A stretch of 35,961 bases of DNA from Oscillospiraceae bacterium (GTDB lineage Bacteria > Bacillota > Clostridia > Oscillospirales > Oscillospiraceae): the NCBI GenBank assembly GCA_017405865.1, contig JAFQZN010000019.1:1-35961 (forward strand). Direction: 5' to 3'. The notes beneath the pieces are model-generated. The model was not told where the DNA came from and did no database searches. It saw only the letters and a list, made by a program, of their open reading frames with translations. Positions 9,601 to 17,650 of the stretch are shown in pieces. Within the stretch, counting starts at the first letter, position 1. The number at the start of each line of letters is the position of its first letter. A program made the position numbers and the translations under genes.

Positions 9601-12600
9601 CAAAGGATCCGTGCTGTCGAGTACGAAGAAGCTTAACTTCTCGTCGTCTTCATTCTCCGCATTCTCGCTACGAACGGCAGTCGTTTCGTCATTGCCGTTC
9701 ATAGAGCGGTCGACTGCGTAGAACTCCACGTGTCCGTTCTTGTATTCCTTTTCCCTCACGCCCAGTGACACCGTCGCGGCAAAGCTGCCGTCCTCTTGCT
9801 TTACTACGTCGTCTGCTCGCGCCCATTCAGTGGTCGGTGCGTTGAGCTCGCTGACGCCTTCTCTGCGGACATAACGCCACACAAAATACTCCACGCCAGC
9901 AGTCTCATCCTTCGCCACAAGCTTCACGTCTGCAGTTTCTTGATAGTAGTAATCGGCTTCAATTACCGTGCTGTCTTTATCTGCAGGATCCTCTTTGATC
10001 TCTCTGATGACGACAGGGTCAAGGTAAGCCAGCATTAACCCGCTCGGTGCCTTGGTATCAAGCACCTTGACGTTAGAGTTGATAGTATGATCTGGATCGG
10101 TCAGAGTCTCGCCCGATCTGTCCTTCATCGTGATGCTGAACACATACTCTCCATCCGCCGTATGATTGTTCTCTGCCTGAATCGTAAAGCGGCCGATATG
10201 CTTGCCGTCATCTACCTTCCAGTTAACGGCCAACTTCTGCGGGTCGCCTCCGTCTTTTGTGAAGGTTGCTACAACATCGTCTTCATAGAAGTTTGTTTCT
10301 TCGATCTCGATCGTGCCTTCGATATTACCGTTATAGTAGTCCTTACCGCCCAGTTGCTGTACCGCCTCATTGTAACGAACGCCATTGAGCAGCGGGTCGG
10401 TCGTATCAAGAATGAGCACACAGGTTGTTTCGGAGAGATACTCGCAGGGCTCTTCGGGATACTCTTCCTGCGTGAAATCCTTTGCATACATGCCGTTGCC
10501 GGACAAATCATTGTAGGAAACGCTCACCGTATAAACGCCGTCTGCCGTATGATCCTCCATGTCAGCGGGAATGATAAACGTTCCGGCCCAATTGGTGCTC
10601 GTATTGTCCGCATCCGTGTTCTTCCATTCGATTTCCGGGGCTTGCTCCAGCAGATCGCCATCCTTCTTAACGACAACCGTCAAGTCATCAGGCACAAAGT
10701 CGATTTTTTTGACCACCAACGTGACCTCAATATCAGTAACGAAATACTCAATCGGTAACTCGCCTTCAGGTTTCTTTTCGGCAACAGCTTTTTGATAGTT
10801 TACATCCAACAGCAGGGGCTCACTGTCGAGCATGAAACTGCGGCTCTCATCTCTGCACGCAGTAGAAGCATCGTTGCCATTGTCGGCAAAGTCGACGGAA
10901 TAGAACTCGATCCGTCCGAGCATCTGGCCATAGACGTTCTTTTCCAGCTCTACTATCGCGGCGAAGCTGCCATCCTCTTGCTTTTCTGCGTCTTCTCGCG
11001 CCCATTCAGTAGTCGGAGCATTGCTCGTGCTTGCATCATCCGTTTGGACGTAGCGCCACATGAAGTATTCCACGCCGGCAAGCGAATCCTTTGCACTGAG
11101 CTGAACTTTCGCAGTTTCATTGTAAATGTAGACCGTTTCTTCTTCTGCGATTTCACGGGTATTAACCCAATCGACATAGGCAAGTTGCAGTTCCTCAGGC
11201 GCCAGCGTGTCGAGCACCAAGATGCCGGAGGTATCCGTAAGCTTCACGTTCTCCTTAGTCGGGTCCTGATAGACGACCGTTACGGTGTACTCACTGTCTG
11301 CCGTATGCTCCTCGGTATCTGCCGTGATAATAAACTTTCCAACGTGCTTCCCGTCGACTTCTACCCAGTTGACGGTCAGCTTCTGCTGCGCGCCGTCGCT
11401 TCCGGTGCAGGTGGCCGTCACATAAGACGCAAAGAAATTCGTTTCATCAATCGTGATCTCGCCGCGGATGCTGCTATTGTAGTAGCTCTTTGCATTTGCT
11501 TCCTGGAACGGAGCCAAGTAGCTGACAGAGAGTGCCGGATCGGTCGTATCAATAACCTTTTTGTAGGAAGTGTAGGCAATCTCTTCGTTCCCGGAGCGGT
11601 CCCTGTAGCGGATTGAGATCACATAGGCGCCGTCTCCGCTGTGATCGGTCGGCGCGCCGATCGTAAAGGTGCCGACATAGACCATACCTTCTGCGGTGTC
11701 GGTGCCGACGTCCCAGGTCATCTCCAGGGAACCGGTCAGGCCGTTTTTGTTGTACTCTGCTGCGAAATCGTCCGGTATAAAGTTGTTCTCGCAAATCGTA
11801 ACGGTACCAACGATGGCTTCGTTGTAGTAGGCAGTCGTTCCGTCCGTCCAATGCGGCTCGTTAAAGCTGATTTCACCGTTCAGAAGCTCTGGATCCAACG
11901 TATCAATTACGAATCCGGCTTCACCGGTGCAAGCATTTTCCTCGGAACCGTTACCGGCAATGTCGACGGCATAGAACTCAACATGACCGCGCATCTGACC
12001 GTAGATCTCCTCTGTCAGCGCAATCGTCGCGCTGTACGTTCCGGTCTTTTCGTCATATTCTGCAGGAACCGGATTGCTCCAATCGGTCGCTTCCGAATTC
12101 ACGCCGCTCACTCCGTCTTCACGGACATAGCGCCATACGAAGCAGTCGACGCCGGAGTGTTCATCCTTCGCGCGCAGTTCTACCTGCGCTTCACTCTGGT
12201 AAAAATTCAGCGTGAGAACAGTCAGCAGGCCGTCCTGCGGAAGCGGATCAAGATATATGACTTCAAGATCCGTCGGCAAAACCGTATCCAGCTTGACGTT
12301 AACATTCTCGATCGGCGCAAGGATTTCGCCCTTATCATTGCGCAGATAAACGTCTATCGTCAGATTGCCGTTCTCTTCCAGCAGTACGTTGTTTGCGAAG
12401 TCGCTGCCCTCTTTGTTGATCTTCGTCGCAGCCTCATAGCCGGGTGCGGGGATAAGATAGAGGTTATTGTTATACCAGCCTGCCTTGTTCGGCTCTGCCG
12501 GTTGACTTCCATCCTCATCCGCGTAGAGCGCATAGACGGCGGCTTCATCGGGCAGAGCATAGCCAATTATGAGCGTATAGTTTGTGCTTGCTGCTGCGTA

Positions 12601-14133
12601 TTTGGCGTACCTTTCCCCCGTCTTTGCAGTCGTCCCTTCTACTGCTGCTTTGGCAGCCTGCACGACAAAGCTGAGCTCCGCGCTGCCACGCAGCGCATCA
12701 TTCAGCTTGCTGTAATCGGCAATCGTGATTTTGCCGTTGGAAGCGTCAATTTCCAGGCCGCACGCGGCTGCGTTCTGTGCATCTTCAAATGCATAGGTGA
12801 CCGTGCCGGTGTCCTTTTCATATGCAGTCTTCGCCTGCTGTGCTGAAGCTACGCCGTTTGCTGCGCCAAAGATATAATTGACGTCGTCCATCGGTTTGAG
12901 TAAATTCTGAGTCGCAACGACGTTAAGATAGAAGCATATCTCAGCAGTTGCGTGGTTGTCGTCACCGGAAAGGGCGGCGATTATCTTCATGCTGCCTGCT
13001 GACTTGACTGTCAGCAGGCCATTTCCGCTGATGCTCGCGATTGCGTCGCCATCATCAGCAATCGGCCCGCCGATTTCGTTTTCAAGGCGATAGGTGAGGA
13101 AGAACGTCTCGCTTTCTGTCCATGCGCTGAAATCTAAGGGCTCGGTGATCTCACCCAGCTCGAGCGTCAGTTCGCCCTTATCCTCATATTCAATATTGTT
13201 GAACCCAGGAGGCGTCTGCTGTTTTTTGCCGATAACGGCATCGACCGGCGCCAACTCGAGCGGCTCGTAGTTTTCCTTCTTGGCTGTAACGAGAACACGG
13301 TATTCACCCGCGTTGGTTCTTGTCAGATCCTCTGGATTATGGTAGACCGTTTCCTCTCCTTCCAACCTGATCTCATACTGATAATCAGCCGCGTCGGCGC
13401 CTGTGATCGTAATAAGCTGCTGCGGCTCTCCGGTATATTCCGTGTTGACGCCCTGCACCTTTACATCGGCGCCTTCAATCTGAGCGGGTGAGATCACAGA
13501 GTCCACCGTCGCCGAAAAATCTTCATAATTGGCGCGTTCGACCTTAACCGTGACAGAATAGGTCGCGGCTTTGCTGATGGTCGGCATATTACTGCCTTCT
13601 TCGTTCAGCACGGTTTCCTTGCCGTCAACGGTAATCGTAATCGTATCGCCTTCCTGCGTTCCGCTGACGGTCACAGCAGGATATCCTGCGCCGTCGCTAT
13701 AGGTTTCCGCTGTTGGCGTTACGGTGATTCCGGGAACAACGCTGCGATGCAGTGTCACAATAAAATTGTCCTGATAGGACGTGACCTGTTCGTTCAGCGC
13801 ATCATCCGTTTCGTGGAAGTCGCAGCTCACGTTCGCACGGAGGGAATAGCTTGTCTCGCCAAATTCCTCTGCGCTCAGAATCTCCACGATGCCGTCGCTG
13901 CCGGTAATCATCACATTGCTGATCGCGGCTCCAGTAGCATCGTCCGTCAGAGTGTAAGCGACGGTCGCCCCCTCAAGCGCGCCATCACCGTCCACGACCG
14001 TGATCGTCACAGCATCCGGATGTCCTGTCGTTTCCGCACTGATCTGCGGAATCGGCAGAACGCCCAGCACCATGACACAGACCATCGCCAACGCAAGCAG
14101 TCTGTGGAAGATACTTTTTCTCGCGTTTCTCAT
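6643..14133 (-). CDS. Giant Ig-repeat surface protein anchored by a C-terminal membrane segment
   Basis: The 2496-residue protein starts with a signal peptide (basic MRNARKS, hydrophobic core to about residue 30). Its first third contains MBG/Ig-like beta domains. From about residue 620 come Ig-like modules of 110-145 residues, most joined by a D-(T/S)-x-x-P landmark (near 745, 861, 974, 1240, 1360, 1505, 1622, 1745, 1888, 2005, 2350). It ends in a glycine-rich hydrophobic helix and a basic KLKRRKK tail; no LPXTG is present, so it is membrane-held, not sortase-linked. AAGGAG precedes the ATG. It lies inside the T7SS operon before essC, so it probably spans or crosses the cell wall as part of the machine or as an adhesin exported by Sec. 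EsaA is a topological analogue, but I see no sequence resemblance. Confidence 0.88.
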   Translation of the reverse strand: MRNARKSIFHRLLALAMVCVMVLGVLPIPQISAETTGHPDAVTITVVDGDGALEGATVAYTLTDDATGAAISNVMITGSDGIVEILSAEEFGETSYSLRANVSCDFHETDDALNEQVTSYQDNFIVTLHRSVVPGITVTPTAETYSDGAGYPAVTVSGTQEGDTITITVDGKETVLNEEGSNMPTISKAATYSVTVKVERANYEDFSATVDSVISPAQIEGADVKVQGVNTEYTGEPQQLITITGADAADYQYEIRLEGEETVYHNPEDLTRTNAGEYRVLVTAKKENYEPLELAPVDAVIGKKQQTPPGFNNIEYEDKGELTLELGEITEPLDFSAWTESETFFLTYRLENEIGGPIADDGDAIASISGNGLLTVKSAGSMKIIAALSGDDNHATAEICFYLNVVATQNLLKPMDDVNYIFGAANGVASAQQAKTAYEKDTGTVTYAFEDAQNAAACGLEIDASNGKITIADYSKLNDALRGSAELSFVVQAAKAAVEGTTAKTGERYAKYAAASTNYTLIIGYALPDEAAVYALYADEDGSQPAEPNKAGWYNNNLYLIPAPGYEAATKINKEGSDFANNVLLEENGNLTIDVYLRNDKGEILAPIENVNVKLDTVLPTDLEVIYLDPLPQDGLLTVLTLNFYQSEAQVELRAKDEHSGVDCFVWRYVREDGVSGVNSEATDWSNPVPAEYDEKTGTYSATIALTEEIYGQMRGHVEFYAVDIAGNGSEENACTGEAGFVIDTLDPELLNGEISFNEPHWTDGTTAYYNEAIVGTVTICENNFIPDDFAAEYNKNGLTGSLEMTWDVGTDTAEGMVYVGTFTIGAPTDHSGDGAYVISIRYRDRSGNEEIAYTSYKKVIDTTDPALSVSYLAPFQEANAKSYYNSSIRGEITIDETNFFASYVTATCTGSDGAQQKLTVNWVEVDGKHVGKFIITADTEEHTADSEYTVTVVYQDPTKENVKLTDTSGILVLDTLAPEELQLAYVDWVNTREIAEEETVYIYNETAKVQLSAKDSLAGVEYFMWRYVQTDDASTSNAPTTEWAREDAEKQEDGSFAAIVELEKNVYGQMLGRIEFYSVDFADNGNDASTACRDESRSFMLDSEPLLLDVNYQKAVAEKKPEGELPIEYFVTDIEVTLVVKKIDFVPDDLTVVVKKDGDLLEQAPEIEWKNTDADNTSTNWAGTFIIPADMEDHTADGVYTVSVSYNDLSGNGMYAKDFTQEEYPEEPCEYLSETTCVLILDTTDPLLNGVRYNEAVQQLGGKDYYNGNIEGTIEIEETNFYEDDVVATFTKDGGDPQKLAVNWKVDDGKHIGRFTIQAENNHTADGEYVFSITMKDRSGETLTDPDHTINSNVKVLDTKAPSGLMLAYLDPVVIREIKEDPADKDSTVIEADYYYQETADVKLVAKDETAGVEYFVWRYVRREGVSELNAPTTEWARADDVVKQEDGSFAATVSLGVREKEYKNGHVEFYAVDRSMNGNDETTAVRSENAENEDDEKLSFFVLDSTDPLIAGVDYSAANRIASDKDYYNGPIDVTITLEEVNFDPSLYRVYYVKDENDEQPMEVECEWRGVDDQMLTLEGTFTLPADADHSNDGDYVIYIAGADISTNIQEDYTESRIKVIDTTPPEIVLQESRQEDLPTQTVTITITEHNFNAGDIVLDLTAKDINGNDVSDIDALRKDVIAALTNPTSWQDDQNAPDVHVLVLNKELKDAVYSMKLSYSDLAEDKNAEKQKNTDQKTIDFTIDRTKPDAETFTISYSDPILPTGIDPSELPPEYEHYNYYNDGQTDKKPLVVITVTGNDVTSGISTFHFGYQMELDASTINVEKLILDYEAVAAEEDKSLFTASMILPQDVADQFRGNIYVTATDNKKNTSDAMTDEGTVIVIDSKAPTVTEEYGGESAVVGSDHYYNGDAILTLIFNEANFYEEDVKIAVNRETGDGNAAPSQASVTWNYDDAANDNYVAKITISALANGGGDGHYTVTAEYTDRSNNKMESYASERITIDTTAPTISVRYDNNELTDEHYFGGGTNNKYFKANRQATITIVEHNFNESKVTLSLAGGASFTGWSTSGDTHTAMVAYTTDGDYTFDISMKDIAENSNSPVDYGGSAAPQSFTIDTKTKMITIDPESVENGKAYIYDDELIPSFTITDTNLEGYKVTLVGVQKGGTIDLSDKVEKLIERSGNTATALLDIFEKKVELDGIYTLTVRSTDLSDNYDEQSVRFTMNRFGSVYEYSDELLALIEDGGTFNQKIDEDLTFTIYNASPIDEDNVVVLITRDGVPVEADYAVSEVATDGESWYTYLVTINKDNYAADGIYTISITTTDDSGGEAVENGEANSDGDILFIVDSTAPQLQSVAGLEEKIVNTTELTVNYDVFDTGGLASVKVLVDGAAVVEITEFEDASKYSGNFTISEKSSAQHVCFILTDKAGNVTSSDTADFAVPYALERDVTVSTNLFVRWFANKPLFFGSIGGVALLAGAGALLKLKRRKKVVVE

Positions 14134-14596
14134 TTTTTACGTCTCCTTTTCGGGTTCGTTTTTTCTTTGCAGTAATCGCTCTATAGATTTGTCCGTTGAA
14201 AAATGCGTGCAGATGCAAGCTGAGCCAAAACACAGCAACGGATAGGTAAAAGCAATACGTCGTACGCAGCTTTGTCAGCATCACGATCAGCAGAGAAGCA
14301 GCGCTGACAGCAAAAGCAATGTCAAGATAGCATGCCGGTCGGTTTGACAGAACGCAGAACAAGCCCGGTAAGCGGCGCGCACCTGACGCGCCGTGCTTTC
14401 TTCTCAGCACAGATGCTGCAACGGCAGCGCCGTAACAGCTTAGCACGCTCAGCCAAAACAAAACGCCCAACAGAATAACCCACGTGCTGGTTTGCTTCAG
14501 CGTCGGGATAATCGCTGGAATCAATAACAATATCGTTGCCGAAAGGCAGATGCATCCCACTGCCAGCCAAAAGAACAGCTTGATTCTTTTCTGCAT
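13985..14596 (-). CDS. Multi-pass membrane protein of the T7SS operon (3' end possibly frameshifted)
   Basis: About four hydrophobic helices fill the first 150 residues (LFFWLAVGCICL, WVILLGVLFWLSVLSCYG, IAFAVSAASLLIVML, CFYLSVAVFWLSL), followed by a basic tail (KKKRTRK). The ATG at 14596 and a TTG at 14605 (which overlaps the previous stop) share the ribosome site GAGGTGA. The frame runs about 150 bp into the Ig-protein gene, and those last ~50 residues look like out-of-frame signal-peptide coding. A one-base shift at the A6 run (14159-14164) would end the protein at a TGA overlapping the next ATG (14132..14130), the usual coupling pattern. The family is unknown; a membrane component of the secretion complex is likely from context. 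Confidence 0.7.
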   Translation of the reverse strand: MQKRIKLFFWLAVGCICLSATILLLIPAIIPTLKQTSTWVILLGVLFWLSVLSCYGAAVAASVLRRKHGASGARRLPGLFCVLSNRPACYLDIAFAVSAASLLIVMLTKLRTTYCFYLSVAVFWLSLHLHAFFNGQIYRAITAKKKRTRKGDVKNEKREKKYLPQTACVGDGLCHGAGRSADSADQCGNDRTSGCCDDHGRGR

Positions 14597-14601
14597 CTGG
14601 C

Positions 14602-15138
14602 TCAAATCACCTCTTGCGTGTGGATCAAGAACACCTCATCCAACTTGGTCATCTCAACGCGCGGACGACTTTCCGCGACTTTCGCAACGGTTTGCGGCAG
14701 AATTTCGGTCGCATATTCGGTATCCAGTTCTTCCGTTGCTGCCGACAATTCTGCCTGCCGCTCTGCGGCGGGGTCCAAGAATGCCGTAACATTCTGTTCT
14801 TCGCGCCGTGCGCTCGCTTGAGAGTGTCCGTTCGGCGCATTGCCGCGGAGAATGGGTGCATTCTTCGACAGCGGAGTTGTCTGCTCCGACCCCCTTGCTT
14901 CTACCGGTTCCGTGATCTTTCCGCGTTCCCGGTTTACTTGATCTGTTTGGAAGGATGCATTCTTTGCTCCAGCGCCTCCCACAGTCATCTGACGAATCGA
15001 CTTCTTGGCCGAACGATTGGTGAAATAGTCCAGCACCTTGGGAATTTTCAAAGCGAAGAACAAAACGATTGCGGTCAAAAGGAAGACCCCTGCGAGGATA
15101 TAAGCTATAACGGAAAGTGTAGATAAGGTATCAGCCAT
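14602..15138 (-). CDS. Single-pass membrane protein with a disordered cytoplasmic tail
   Basis: The 178-residue protein has one N-terminal membrane helix (about residues 8-32, VIAYILAGVFLLTAIVLFFAL) followed by a basic stretch (TNRSAKKSIR) and a long polar, probably disordered tail. The charge pattern predicts that the tail lies in the cytoplasm. The tail holds several Thr/Ser sites (EQTTPLSK, TEELDTEYATEIL) that the neighbouring kinase might modify. The gene overlaps the kinase stop by 8 bp and the next gene by a few bases, so translation is coupled. I do not recognise a family. It may be a kinase substrate or a small membrane subunit; EssA is comparable in having few membrane helices, but there is no visible sequence match. 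Confidence 0.75.
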   Translation of the reverse strand: MADTLSTLSVIAYILAGVFLLTAIVLFFALKIPKVLDYFTNRSAKKSIRQMTVGGAGAKNASFQTDQVNRERGKITEPVEARGSEQTTPLSKNAPILRGNAPNGHSQASARREEQNVTAFLDPAAERQAELSAATEELDTEYATEILPQTVAKVAESRPRVEMTKLDEVFLIHTQEVI

Positions 15139-16846
15139 TGTCGCTCCCGCTCCTTTCCTGTGTTGTAAAAGCGGTTTCGATCATTTCTCTGTCATTTTCA
15201 TAGTTCTCTCGCATTCTGTTTTGCAGCGCCTTCGCCTGCTCCTTGTTTGGCGACAGCGCCATTGCGCGCTGATAAACGTTGTCAAAAAGCGACAAGACCT
15301 GCGTCTGACTTATGCCCTGCTGCGCCATGTTCTTCCGTTCCATATACAGGGTGTTGAATACCACGCTGTACAACGACAGCTTATTATACGGGCCTTCTTC
15401 TTGAATGCTTCCGATGCGACTGTTGATCTCTTTGAAAAGCATCTCGTAATCGCCCTTATCTGCCTCGTCATTGTTCAATCGTCCGGTATTTGAGCTCAGC
15501 AAAAAGTTGTTGTAGAAATAGCACACCCAGTAGAAACAGTCAGAAATCGTCTTGTGTTCGTAATCGGCAGTACTGTTGTAGTTTTCCTCAAAGTAATGAT
15601 ATGCCTGTTTTGCTCTTGCTCCATCGCTTTCGCTGCCATCGGCTTCTGTATAGTAATTAAAATACATTGTGCCGATCTTATATCGGAGTTCGCACATTTC
15701 TGCGCTGTCCGAATCAAATCGATCGCTGTATTTGTTATAGAGGGACAGAAATTCGCCGCTCTCCGTAGCGCTGAACTTTCCATTGTCAGCGTAGGCATCC
15801 AGAAGGCGGGTATATCCGCGCAAGTCCTCCGGGTAGATGTTGATCGCCTGTTTGTATCCTTCCACCTTTGTTGCATAAGGGGTGGAATCCGCCACGCCGA
15901 TCAGCGTTTCGTAGTTATTGCTATTGATGCGGTCAGACGCATTTTTCATCACTATACCGCCGATCAGCATCACTATGCTCAATGCCAATACGCAGAGAAA
16001 TGCGCCCAACTTTCGCTTTTCTTTCTTGCGGTAGTCGCGCGTTAGCTTGCTGGGGTCGTACAAATCGCGCAGCAGCTCGTCGCAGTTCTGATAGCGATTT
16101 TCCGGAGCCGGCTGGACGCATTTGTCGACAATGATCTCAATACCTTCTGAAAGCTCGGGGTTCCAGTTGCGAACGGACGCATACTGTCCTCCCTTTCTGG
16201 GATCTATTCCGGTCAGCAGATGGTGCATCGTCATGCCCAGGCTGAAAATGTCGGATCGGACGTCCGTATGGCCCGCATAGTGTTCCGGAGAAGCATAGCC
16301 GCGTGTGCCAAGCACCGTGGTATCTGCCAGATTTTTGTCTTTGAATTCTCTGGCAATGCCAAAGTCTATAATTTTAATGATGCCGTATTCACCCTCCGGC
16401 TTCAGCATCAGGTTTGCAGGCTTCATATCGCGATAGATAATCGGGTGCGGTTTTTGCGAATGCAGGTAATTTAAGGCGTCGCATATCTGCATCGCCCAGC
16501 GGATCACATTCTCTTCCGACTGTGCGCCATGCTCTTCAATAATCTTGTCCAACGATTCGCCTTCGATGTAGTCCATGACAATGTAGATTGTCTGACCGTT
16601 GTCGATGATGTCGACGATTCGAGGGAAGGCAGGGTGATCCAGCCGCTTAATCAGATTTGCCTCGGCCATTAAGCTGTTTACGACGATTTCATCGTTTTTC
16701 GATACGCCCTTCTTTCTGACCTCTTTGACTGCCCACTGCTTGTTAAGGCGCTTATCCATCGCCAAATACACGACGGACATGCCGCCGCGTCCAATTTCAG
16801 TCAGGATTTCGTATTTCCCGTCAATTACGCTTCCGATTTGTGTCAT
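15131..16846 (-). CDS. Membrane Ser/Thr protein kinase (PknB-like) with an extracytoplasmic helical-repeat domain
   Basis: Residues 1-265 form an intact Hanks-type kinase: glycine loop GRGGMSVV (19-26), catalytic Lys41, YRDMKPAN (Asp140, Asn145), DFG (161-163), TTVLGTRGYASPEH activation segment, DIFSLG. A basic juxtamembrane stretch leads into a membrane helix near 281-300, then about 270 residues of helical, TPR-like sequence outside. The usual PASTA repeats are absent. GAGGTGA lies 6 bases upstream of the ATG. The kinase sits 11 bp after the PP2C gene and overlaps the next gene, so kinase and phosphatase are co-expressed. Likely targets are the TSLL motifs of the FHA protein and the membrane tail proteins of this operon. 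Kinase-TM-ectodomain order is also the layout of EssB, whose kinase fold is inactive. Confidence 0.92.
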   Translation of the reverse strand: MTQIGSVIDGKYEILTEIGRGGMSVVYLAMDKRLNKQWAVKEVRKKGVSKNDEIVVNSLMAEANLIKRLDHPAFPRIVDIIDNGQTIYIVMDYIEGESLDKIIEEHGAQSEENVIRWAMQICDALNYLHSQKPHPIIYRDMKPANLMLKPEGEYGIIKIIDFGIAREFKDKNLADTTVLGTRGYASPEHYAGHTDVRSDIFSLGMTMHHLLTGIDPRKGGQYASVRNWNPELSEGIEIIVDKCVQPAPENRYQNCDELLRDLYDPSKLTRDYRKKEKRKLGAFLCVLALSIVMLIGGIVMKNASDRINSNNYETLIGVADSTPYATKVEGYKQAINIYPEDLRGYTRLLDAYADNGKFSATESGEFLSLYNKYSDRFDSDSAEMCELRYKIGTMYFNYYTEADGSESDGARAKQAYHYFEENYNSTADYEHKTISDCFYWVCYFYNNFLLSSNTGRLNNDEADKGDYEMLFKEINSRIGSIQEEGPYNKLSLYSVVFNTLYMERKNMAQQGISQTQVLSLFDNVYQRAMALSPNKEQAKALQNRMRENYENDREMIETAFTTQERSGSDNG

Positions 16847-16857
16847 ATGCAGTCACC

Positions 16858-17619
16858 TCATTCCGCCTTTATGAGAAGAACGGAAATGTTATCTCTCTCT
16901 TTTCGTGCTTTTACCAAGTCAATAAGGTATCTACAGTTGCTATGCATCGTTTCTCTGCTGCTCAATCTGCTGAGATTGAGAGACTCGTACATTTCTTTGG
17001 CAGATATCTCGTGACGGAATCCATCAGAGCATAACATGTACGTTCCGGTTTCCGTCTTCCCATAATACACGGCGGGATTCATGTCAGGAGATGCTCCGAC
17101 ACACTGCAGCAGCATATTTCGCTTCGGGTCCACTTTTGCCTGTTCCGGCGTCATCGCCCCGCGCTTTATCTCGCGCTGTACATAGGTCTGATCCTCGGTA
17201 AGTTGGATCACATTGCCGTTGATGTAATATGCGCGGCTGTCGCCAACATGGACGATAAAGTATTCGGTCCTGAAGAACAGCATTCCGGTAAACGTCGTGC
17301 CAAGATTCGCGCCGATCGTTCTTCCATAAGACATAATCTTTATATTGAGTTCCTTTAACAGGAGCACCCATTTGCTGGCAATAACCTGCATGTTCGGTTT
17401 GGCCAGCTCCAACGGCAGCATCTTATCAAACCATTCCTTGAAAGCGCGAAGTACTGTTGCGCTCGCCAATTCTCCCTTAGAAAGACCGCCCATACCGTCA
17501 CATACTATGGCCATCAGCACCTCGCCGGTCGATGTGCTCGCATGTTCGATCAGGACGCTGTCCTGATTGGTGCTCTTTACGTTGCCGATATCTGAATCCG
17601 CTGTTGCAAGAAATCGCAC
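16858..17619 (-). CDS. PP2C-family Ser/Thr phosphatase
   Basis: The 253-residue product carries the metal-binding motifs of bacterial PP2C (PrpC/Stp) enzymes: STNQDSV (Asp20), VCDGMGG (Asp41, Gly42), HVGDSRAYY, LCSDGFRH and RDNISVLLI. It has no membrane segment, so it should act in the cytoplasm and remove phosphates placed by the kinase encoded next. Start is GTG at 17619 with AAAGGGG 9 bases upstream. Position between the FHA protein and the kinase makes a three-gene phospho-signalling module at the head of the T7SS operon. Confidence 0.93.
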   Translation of the reverse strand: MRFLATADSDIGNVKSTNQDSVLIEHASTSTGEVLMAIVCDGMGGLSKGELASATVLRAFKEWFDKMLPLELAKPNMQVIASKWVLLLKELNIKIMSYGRTIGANLGTTFTGMLFFRTEYFIVHVGDSRAYYINGNVIQLTEDQTYVQREIKRGAMTPEQAKVDPKRNMLLQCVGASPDMNPAVYYGKTETGTYMLCSDGFRHEISAKEMYESLNLSRLSSRETMHSNCRYLIDLVKARKERDNISVLLIKAE

Positions 17620-17650
17620 GTTGTCAGTCCCCTTTCATCTTCATTTTCAA

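Noticed and set aside
8698-9636. Long plus-strand open frames inside the giant Ig-repeat gene
   Set aside because: They mirror the repeated coding sequence of the minus-strand gene and recur in register with its modules; no ribosome site or family match.
13985-14130. Last ~50 residues of the multi-pass membrane protein as a real cysteine-rich domain
   Set aside because: They are the out-of-frame reading of the signal-peptide region of the next gene and look unlike a folded domain; see the frame-shift finding.
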